DNA from: an uncultured Pseudomonadota bacterium
Lineage (GTDB): Bacteria; Pseudomonadota; Gammaproteobacteria; Methylococcales; Methylomonadaceae
DNA: 64,000 bases
Reading direction: 5' to 3'
Assembly (NCBI GenBank): GCA_903848935.1
Contig: CAINHO010000031.1
Span: 1 to 64,000, forward strand
Part shown: piece by piece, positions 1-9,900 of the stretch
Numbering within the stretch: the stretch's first letter is position 1
Layout: the number at the start of each line of letters is the position of its first letter
Notes under the pieces: model-generated
Told to the model about the DNA's origin: nothing
Database searches by the model: none
What the model saw: the letters and a program-made list of their open reading frames with translations, nothing else
Position numbers and translations under genes: made by a program

Positions 1-1
1 C

Positions 2-541
2 TTCTTTATCGACGTGCTGGATTACGACATCAATGAAGTCAAGGCAGAGCAGAACATCCAAGGTCGGCGTGCTGATTATGTTTTGTCAGCCAATGACAGC
101 GATGTAATTGTTGTAGAAGCGAAAAAAGCGGGTATGGCTTTACGTGACAAGCAAATCTTTCAAGCTACGTCCTACGGAGCTTATTCAGGCATTCGCTGGG
201 CGTTACTCACTAACTTGGTTGAATGGCAGCTCTATCGCGTTTCAGCACAAGAAAAAGTCGAGGCAGACTTAATTTTCGCAATCAAACTGAGTGTAGAAAT
301 TTCGCCGCAGGACGTAGAAAAGCTAGCGTTGATTTCTCGCACCTTCATGAATCACAAGAATAACGAGCTGGAAAAATTGTGGCGTGAAGGCAATGTGCTA
401 AGTAGCGAGGTAATTGGTGGGTTGTTACTAACAGATGATGTGATTTCAAAGGTTCGCAACCTTATCAAACGCGACAGCAATTGCGATGTGACTAATGACC
501 AGATTCGGGTGGTAGTTGAGCAGATGTTGAATTTGAACTGA
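2..541 (+). CDS. Type I restriction enzyme R-subunit-like nuclease domain, 5' end outside window
   Basis: The reading frame is open to the left edge, so the true start lies upstream; a GTG at 14 is only an internal codon. The visible ~178 residues resemble the N-terminal nuclease domain of HsdR proteins. A PD-(D/E)xK-type core can be seen: an Asp in 'RRADYVL' followed by 'VVVEAKK' (E-x-K), then the 'QATSYGAYSGIRWALLTN' segment typical of HSDR_N-like domains. It stops after the nuclease domain and a short helical tail, with no helicase motifs, so it is a stand-alone HSDR_N-like protein rather than a full motor subunit. No HsdM or HsdS partner is in the window. The role in restriction is inferred from the fold signature only. 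Confidence 0.6.
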   Translation, partial: FFIDVLDYDINEVKAEQNIQGRRADYVLSANDSDVIVVEAKKAGMALRDKQIFQATSYGAYSGIRWALLTNLVEWQLYRVSAQEKVEADLIFAIKLSVEISPQDVEKLALISRTFMNHKNNELEKLWREGNVLSSEVIGGLLLTDDVISKVRNLIKRDSNCDVTNDQIRVVVEQMLNLN

Positions 542-570
542 ACGTAAAAAAAATCGACAAAATTATAATT

Positions 571-610
571 TTCATACGTTATTATACGAAATTATACGAA
601 GTTATACGGA
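571..610. repeat. Four tandem 10-bp repeats (consensus RTTATACGAA)
   Basis: Four consecutive 10-mers are in exact register: TTCATACGTT, ATTATACGAA, ATTATACGAA, GTTATACGGA. They lie 30 bp after the restriction-like gene, in an AT-rich spacer. A period of about one helical turn is typical of iterated protein-binding sites. The function is unknown. Confidence 0.7.
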
Positions 611-689
611 ATGAGGTTAAATCATTTCATAACAGTGGGTTTAGATGGTTAAATCTTTTCAATAGCAATCAAGCGTAATGCCATGCCAT

Positions 690-895
690 GAAGCGAAGCT
701 AACAGGGAAGCGCGTTGTCGTCGCCTCCATTCTGCTGGTGAATATGCACGCGATGAAGAGGGTGATGGATTTTGTGAATACGATGGAAGGTTTTTGGTCT
801 TTATTGCGTCCTTGGCTCAGACCTTATCGGATTTCACAAGATAAGTTGCCGTTATAGTGGAACTTTGATGACGTTCATTTAAACTTTCCCATCCT
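690..895 (+). pseudogene. IS1595-family transposase, degraded C-terminal fragment
   Basis: Two frames carry successive parts of an IS1595-type (ISXO2-like) DDE transposase C-terminus. One frame reads 'HSAGEYARDEEGDGF' (about 728-772). The next frame reads 'VNTMEGFWSLLRPW' and continues 'ISQDKLPL' to a TAG at about 855, after which 'WNFDDVHLN' resembles the family's 'LGFFEFVHN'. The frame change and in-frame stop show the gene is dead. Only roughly the last 60 residues remain and no terminal inverted repeat was recognised. The relic sits just downstream of the giant adhesin gene and is a sign of past insertion here. Confidence 0.75.
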
Positions 896-900
896 GACAA

Positions 901-3900
901 TTAAATGAGCACCACAGCTGGCAATGTCGAAACACCCAATAATTGAATTGCAAAATCCGCATTGCCACTGCCTTGCGTATCACCTAAAAGCATGTGAGAC
1001 TGACTATCAAAACGTAGTTGTCCGGCTTGCCCTGTAAAACTTGCTGAACCCAAATAAGTAAACGTCTGTTTACCCGCTAAATTTGAATTTGCATCGACTT
1101 CGCTCAAATCAATTTTATCGCCTTGCGCGATATTAAAATCGGTAATCGAATCAAAATTCGTCGCAGGACTATCGCTTTTATCTAAATACACAAACGTGTC
1201 TGCGCCGTCGCCACCTGTCAACGTATCTGCGCCGCCTAAACCGTTCAAGATATTGTCCGCACTATTGCCGATAATTTTGTTATCTAAATCGTTTCCTACA
1301 CCATTTAACGGCGCAACGATTTTTTCAGTCGTGGTGACAGCTTGGCTAATTTTGGCAGGAATACTTAACAATTTCTGTGTCCATTGCGGTAAACAAAGTA
1401 ACGGATTGTCTACTAATTCCGTTTTAGTCACTGTTTGGTCAATTTGCGTATCTTGCAAAATAAGATTGTTAAATTCTGCCGGTAACGCCGAAACATTTGT
1501 GTCACTTTTCAATGTATTATCGCTAGGTGGCGTGGGGACAATCGGCGGATTTGCAACAATCGGCAAACCTGGATCGGTAATTTCATTGCCAGCTAAATTA
1601 TCATCACCAAAACTATTATCGGTCATAATCATCGCTATTTTTGTGATTTTTCCCGTCGCGTCTTTGATAAACCACGCTCCATCGCCACCTTTAGTGCGTT
1701 GCGTATAATCATACCAACCCGCTTGCGTGGCAGACGTGAGTTTTTCACCATCCAACGTTATTAACGGCAAACCTGCGGCTTTATAGTCGTTAATGGTTTC
1801 AGCAGAAATATATTTCATATAACCATTAAAATCTGACACGCTTGCCCGTGCAATATCGATAAGCACTAACACTTGCGTACCAAGACGTACAGAATCAATG
1901 TCTTTTAAACCAGCAGATGTTCCTGCACTGACTGAAAATTGGAGTGGATCCCAAGGTGCGGAGATTTGTGTAGATTGCGGTTTGCTGCCACCCACTACCA
2001 CGCTGTTGCTAGGAAGCACTTCAATGTTATTCAACTGCGCGACATTATCAACTTTCCCTAAATTATCAGAAGCGACGACAATGTTAATGACTGATTTTGG
2101 CGAAGATAATTTATTATCTAATGCAGCTTTGAAATCTACATAGCTAATCCACGCTATATCGGCTACGGCACCTTGAAATTTATCAGCAATCCCATCATTG
2201 TTAGAATCACCGCTTACCGCAGGTTTTATGGCATCTGCTGATGTTGCTAAATTCGCAAGATTAGTTTCAACATTATCAGGAATCCCATCTAAATCTAAAA
2301 AATCATAGCGATTTAACGACATAACCAGTGGCACGCCATCGGCACTGAAATTAAAAATGTCTGTCGTATCGATTGTTGAAGATGAGGTGCTTGAAACATA
2401 AACATAGCTGCCATCCCAAGTGTTCAACGTCATGGTTGAACCGTTTGCAAGCGTCATTTTAAGTAACGTATGCCCTTGAGTATCTTTGCCTGCAACTTGT
2501 CCTTTATCCAAATTAAACGTGACAGGTGTTAGGTCAAGACTTGTCCACGATTTGTCTGTATTTTGTGCAATGTCTTTACCTTGTGCCGATTGCAAACCCA
2601 ATTGACCATATAAAACATTTTGCGGCACGCCATTCGTAATAATTGGTTTGATTGATTGCCGTGCGACATCATCAATGACAATGGGTAAATCTTTCGTGCC
2701 GGTAATATCGATGGTGACACTCGTTTTTTGACCATCGCTGGTTATCACAGGAAAACTATCGACATAAACGTTATCTTGTAAAAATTCGTTGTGTGGTGAA
2801 CTGGTTGTGTAATGCCAATTACCTGTTTGATCAATGTCAAACGTGCCATATTTACCAACGCTTGCAGTTTGTAGTGTGATGGTGGTTTTATCGGTATTTG
2901 TTCCGGTTAATTTTCCTGAAGTTGTCAAAATACTGTCTGTTTCAAGAAGATTTTTAACGTCGGCATTGAATTTAGATTCGATTGAACGAAGCGTAAATTC
3001 AAATTTAGCGATGTCGCTGATGTTTCCGGCTATATCCGTTTCTTTTGCCAAAATGGATTTATTACCATCGCCGGTGAGCATAATGCTATTGCCACTTCCT
3101 GTTTTCCACGTTGTGCCATCATCTTGGCTATATTCCCAACTTACGCCATTTTCTAATCCAGAAATAATCACCGTTCCATCACTCGTGATTTTGTCTGTAT
3201 TCGAATAACCGGTATCATTTTTTAACGTCAAAATAGGAGTAGCAACGGTGCTATCTAAAACAAAATTTAAAGGCGCACTGATTGTACTCACATTTCCCGC
3301 GACATCTGTTTGTCGCGCCATAATAGATTTACCGCCGTCACCTGTGAGCGTAATACTGTTGCCACTTCCCGTAATCCAATTTGTGCCATTATCTAAGCTG
3401 TATTCCCAACTAACATTTTTTCCTAAATTGGTAACGGCAACCGTGCCATCGCTAGTTATTTTGTCGTTATTTATCCCAGTGTCATTTTTTAACGTTAAGA
3501 CTGGCGCGTTGATAAGCGTATTTAACGTGAAATTTAAAGGCAGGCTATTTGCGCTGATATTGCCAGCAACATCAATTTGTCTGGCAATAATGGATTTGTC
3601 ACCATCGTCCACAACTGTAAAGTCGGTGCTGTTTCCAGTTATCCAATTTTTACCAGCATCGTTACTGTATTGCCACGTTGCGCCATTTTTAAAATCCGAA
3701 ATATGAATATTGCCATCATTGGTAATTTTGTCAGTATTACTACTTCCCGTGTCTGCATTTAGCGTTAATACGGGTGCAGTTGCACTTTGCTCCAACGTAA
3801 AATTTAGCGGCGCACTGTTTGTACTGATATTTCCGGTTATGTCGGTTTGGCGCACAACAACAGATTTATTGCCATCACCGGTAAGGGTAAAACTCGTGCC

Positions 3901-6900
3901 GTTTCCAGTGATCCAACTCACACCACCATCTTGACTATATTCCCAACTTGCACCGTTTTCTAAACCATAAACATTAACCATTCCATTGCTGGTGATTTTA
4001 TCGGTGTTAGAACTTCCGGTATCTTGGGCTAATTTTAAAATGGGAGATAGCGCAGAACTGTTCAACGTAAAATTTAACGGATCACTATTTTTACTGCTAT
4101 TTCCTGCCACATCGGTTTGCCTAACAATAACGGATTTATTGCCATCGCCTATGAGAGTGAAACCTGTACCACTACCTTCTGTCCAATTCGAACCATTGTC
4201 TTGACTGTATTGCCAACTAGCACCATTTTCAATTCCAGAAACAATCACCGTTCCATCGCTTGTTATAGAGTCATTGTCTATGCCAGTGTCATTTTTTAAT
4301 ACCAAATTCAATGCCGCCGCATTGGTATCGAGCGTAAAATTGAAAACATTGCTCGTGCTAATATTTCCCGCCGCATCTGTTTTCTGTGCAATCACTGATT
4401 TATTGCCATCACCTAGCAAGGTAAAACTGCCGTTATTGCCAATGTTCCAATTATTGTTGCTACCAACCGTCCAAGTATTCCCGTTATCAAGGCTATAACG
4501 CCAACTTACGGCATTTTTCAAATCAGAAATAGTAATCGTACCATCACGGGTAATGCGGTCGTTAGCTTGATTACCGGTGTCATTATTTAACGCTAAAATT
4601 GGGGTAGATTCGTTGTTTTGTAAATTGAATGTTAGCGTGCTGCTGTTTAAACTTGCGTTTCCAGCCACGTCGGTTTGACGCACAATGACAGATTTCTCGC
4701 CTTCGCCAAAAAGAGTAAAACTATTCCCATTTCCGACTGTCCAATTCAAACCACCATCTTGACTATATTGCCAGTTTGCGCCATTTTCTAAGTTGGAAAC
4801 GCTTACTAATCCATCTTGAGTAATCCCGTCTGTATTCGAACTCCCTGTATCGTTTATCAGTGCAAGCTGTAGCGTTTTTACAGTCGTATCTAATGTGAGA
4901 TTTAAAGGAAGACTATTGGAACTTATATTTCCTGCGACATCGATTTGCCGCGTGATGACAGATTTAATACCATCGTCAGCCAGCGTAAGAATATTGCCAA
5001 TTCCTGTTATCCAATTAACACCGTTATCGGTGCTATATTGCCAACTTGCGCCATTTTCTAAATTTGAAACGCTCATTCTGCTGTCGCTGGTAATCCTATC
5101 GGTGCTGGAATTTCCGGTGTCATTGATGAGTGTTAATGTCGGTGTGACTGCGAGGGTGTCTAAGGTGAAATTTAAAGGAGAACTAATGGTGCTAGTATTA
5201 CCCGCCACATCAATTTGACGCACTAAAGCGGATTTATAGCCGTCGCCGGTAAGTGTAAAGCTATTACCTTGACCGGTTATCCAATTCGCTCCGCTATCCG
5301 TACTGTATTGCCAGTTTGCACCATTTTCGATGCCGGAAACGCTAATTGTTCCATTATTGGTAATCGCATCTGTATTGGAATATCCCGTATCTTCTAGTAA
5401 TGCTAAGCTGGGGGCAATTACATTAGTATCTAATGTAAAGTTTAAAGTATTACTGTTAGCACTGATATTTCCAGCTATATCATTTTGACGAACGACAACA
5501 GATTTATTGCCATCGCCTGTGAGCGTAAAACCATTGCCTTGCCCCGTAATCCAATTCAAGCCGCCATCTTGGCTGTATTGCCAACTCGCGCCATTTTCTA
5601 AATTAGAAACGTTAATCCTACCATCACGGGTTATCGCGTCAGTATTACTGTTTCCCGTATCGTTTTCTAAAGATAATTCAGGAGGGAGTGCAATACTGTC
5701 CAGCGTAAAGTTCAGACTTATGCTGTTTGGGCTAATATTTCCAGCGGCATCAGTTTGATGAACGATAACTGATTTATTGCCATCACCTGTTAATTTAAAC
5801 GTGTTGCCAGTTCCTGATTTCCAAATCGAACCATTGTCTGTGCTGTATTCCCACACAGCCCCGTTTTCTAAACCAGAAACGTTAACCGTTCCATCACTGG
5901 TGATGCCATCAAAAGCATTTCCCGTATCGGTGTTTAACGTCAATTCAGGTACGCTTACACTTTGATCTAAAATGAAATTCAAGGGTGCGCTGTTTGTACT
6001 GATATTTCCTGCTATGTCAGTTTGGCGTACCACGACAGATTTATAACCATCACCCGTTAGCGTGAAACTTGTACCGCTGCCAGTAATCCAATTTTTCCCG
6101 TTATCTAGGCTATATTCCCAACTAGCACCGTTTTCCAATCCAATAACACTAACGGAACCATTGTCGGTAATTCTATCTGTTGTACTAATCCCCGTATCAT
6201 TGGTTAATGCTAATGTAGGGGCAAGGGCAGTGCTATCTAAGGTGAAATTTAACGAACTTCTAATAGAGTTATTGCCCGCCACGTCCGTTTGTTCAACAAG
6301 AACTGATTTATCACCGTCGCCGACGAGCGTAAAATTAGTGCCATTTCTTTGCGTCCAATTTATGCCACCATCTAGGCTATATTGCCAACTCGCACCATTT
6401 TCAATACCGGAAACAATAACAGTACCATCACTGGTTACATTGTCATTGTTTTTACCGGTGTCGGCTTCTAATGCAAGCCCCAAAGTTGTTGCATTCGTGT
6501 CTAACATGAAATTTAGCGCGTCACTTGTACTAACATTTCCCGCCGCATCCGTTTTTTGTGCGATAACGGATTTATTGCCGTCGCCGTATAAAACAAAACT
6601 GCTACCACTACCAACCATCCAACTATTACCATTATCAAGGCTATATTGCCAACTCACTGTATTAGTTAAATCAGAAATATTAACGGTACCATCACTGGTA
6701 ATGCGATCATTATTTTGACTGCCGGTATCATTATTTAATGTCAAAATCGGCGTGGATTCGGTGCTTTTTAATGTAAACGTTAATACACTGCTATTTAAAC
6801 TCGTATTTCCAGCCACGTCTGTTTGGCGCACCATGACGGATTTATAGCCATCATCGGTTAGAGTCAAACCAGCGCCGCTGCCTGTCGTCCAATTCACGCC

Positions 6901-9900
6901 ACCATCTTGACTATATTGCCAACTGGCACCCGTTTCTAAGTTGGCAATGCTAATTGAGCCGTCGCGAGTAATACCATCACTATTTGAACTGCCAGTATCA
7001 TTCGTTAGACTTAATATCGGCGTGCTGACACTAGTATCTAAGGTAAATGTTAACGCCCTATTGGTACTCAGGTTGCCGGCAACGTCTGTTTGGCGTACGA
7101 AAACGGATTTCGTGCCGTCACCGGTGAGCGCAAAACTAAAACCACTGCCTGTCATCCAATTCACACCACTATCTTGGCTGTATTGCCAACTGCTCCCTGT
7201 TTCCAGGTTAGCAATGCTAACCGTTCCGTCATTCGTAATGCCATCGGTAGTCGAATTGCCGGTGTCATGAGTTAGGGTTAATGTTGGCATGGTAACACGG
7301 GTATCTAAAGTAAAATTGAGCGTGCTACTATTTAAACTGACATTGCCGGCAACGTCTGTTTGGCGTACGAAAACGGATTTCGTCCCGTCACCGGTGAGGG
7401 TAAAATTAGAGCCACTTCCTGTTGTCCAATTCACGCCACTGTCTTGGCTGTATTGCCAACTGCTCCCCGTTTCCAGGTTAGCAATGCTAACCGTTCCGTT
7501 ATTCGTAATGCCATCGGTAGTCGAATTGCCGGTGTCATTCGTTAGACTTAATATCGGTGTAGCAACACGGGTATCTAAAGTAAAATTGAGCGGAGTGCTG
7601 TTTGAACTAAGATTCCCTGCTACGTCTGTTTGATTCACGACGACGGATTTTGTCCCATCGCCAGTGAGGGTAAAATTAGAACCACTTCCTGTCATCCAAT
7701 TCACGCCACCATCTTGACTATATTGCCAACTGGCACCCGTTTCCAGGTTGGCAATGCTGAACGTGCCATCGTCAGTAATGCCATCACTATTTGAACTGCC
7801 GGTGTCATTCGTTAGGCTTAATATCGGCGTGCCGACACCGGTATCCAAAGTAAAATTTAGTGTATTACTGTTTGAACTAAGATTTCCTGCTACGTCTATT
7901 TGATTCACGACGACGGATTTCATCCCGTCACCGGTGAGCGTAAAATTAGAGCCACTTCCTGTCATCCAATTCACACCACTATCTTGACTATATTGCCAAC
8001 TGGCACCCGTTTCCAGGTTGGCAATGCTGACCGTGCCATCGTCAGTAATGCCGTCACTGTTTGAACTACCAGTATCATGCGTTAAGGTTAATATCGGCGT
8101 AGCAACACGGGTATCTAAAGTAAAATTAAGCGGAGGGCTGTTTGAACTAAGATTCCCTGCTACGTCTGTTTGATTCACGACGACGGATTTCGTCCCGTCA
8201 CCGGTGAGCGTAAAACTAGAGCCACTTCCTGTCATCCAATTCACACCACTATCTTGGCTGTATTGCCAACTGCTCCCCGTTTCCAAGTTAGCAATGCCAA
8301 CCGTCCCGTCATTGGTAATGCTATCACTATTTGAACTGCCGGTATCATTGACCAAGGATAATATCGGTGTGGCAACACGGGTATCTAAAGTAAAATTTAG
8401 CGTATTACTGTTTGAACTAAGATTTCCTGCTACGTCTGTTTGATTCACGACGACAGATTTCGTCCCGTCACCGGTGAGAGTAAAATTAGGACCGTTGCCC
8501 GTCATCCAATTCACGCCACTATCTTGGCTATATTGCCAACTGCTCCCCGTTTCCAAGTTGGCAATGCCAACCGTCCCCTCATTGGTAATGCCATCACTAT
8601 TTGAACTGCCGGTATCATTGACCAGGGATAATATCGGTGTGGCAACACGGGTATCTAAAGTAAAATTTAGTGTATTACTGTTTGAACTAAGATTTCCTGC
8701 TACGTCTGTTTGATTCACGACGATCGATTTAGCTCCGTCACCGGTGAGCGTAAAATTGGAGCCGCTTCCCATTGTCCAATTAGTGCCGCCATCTTGGCTA
8801 TATTGCCAACTGCTACCCGTTTCCAAATTGGTGACGCTGACTGTACCGTCATCAGTGATGCTATCACTATTTGAACTGCCGGTGTCATGCGTTAAGGTTA
8901 ATATCGGCGTAGCAACACGGGTATCTAAAGTAAAATTAAGCGGAGTGCTGTTTGAACTAAGATTTCCTGCTATATCTGTTTGGCGCACAATGACAGATTT
9001 AGTCCCGTCACCGGTGAGGGTAAAATTAGAGCCACTGCCGGTTGTCCAATTAGTGCCGCCATCTTGGCTATATTGCCAATTGGCACCGATTTCTAAGCTG
9101 GCAATGCCAACCGTCCCGTCATTGGTAATGCCATCACTATTTGAACTGCCAGTATCATTCGTTAGGCTTAATATCGGCGTGCCGACACTGGTATCTAACA
9201 TAAAATTTAGCGTATTACTGTTTGAACTAAGATTTCCTGCTATATCTGTTTGGCGCACAATGACAGATTTAGTCCCGTTACCGGTGAGCGTAAAACTAGA
9301 GCCACTGCCGGTTGTCCAATTAGTGCCGCCATCTTGGCTATATTGCCAACTGCTACCCGTTTCCAAGTTGGTGACGCTGACTGTACCGTCATCAGTAATG
9401 CCATCACTATTTGAACTGCCAGTATCATGCGTTAAGGTTAATGTTGGCGTGGCAACATTCGTATCTAAGGTAAAATTTAGCGTGTTACTGTTTGAACTGA
9501 TATTTCCCGCCACATCTGTTTGACTCACAACGACGGATTTCGCACCATCGCCAGTAAGCGTGAAGTTAGTGCCGCTACCTATTATCCAACCTATGCCACT
9601 ATCACTGTATTGCCAGGTAGCACTATTTTCTAAGTTTGAAACAGTAACTAACCCATTGCTGCTTATAGCATCGGAACTAGAGATTCCGGTGTCATTTGTT
9701 AGCGTTAATATGGGTGTGGCAACACTGGTGTCTAAAGTAAAATTTAGCGTATTACTGTTTGAACTAAGATTTCCTGCTATATCTGTTTGACGAACCATGA
9801 CAGATTTATCTCCATCACCAGTGAGATTAAAATTAGAGCCGCTGCCCGTCGTCCAATTCACACCACCATCTTGACTGTATTGCCAACTTGCCCCCGTTTC

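Noticed and set aside
593-605. Exact 13-base loxP arm
   Set aside because: There is no inverted second arm at the 8-base spacing and no recombinase; a match arising from the 10-bp repeat is the simpler reading.
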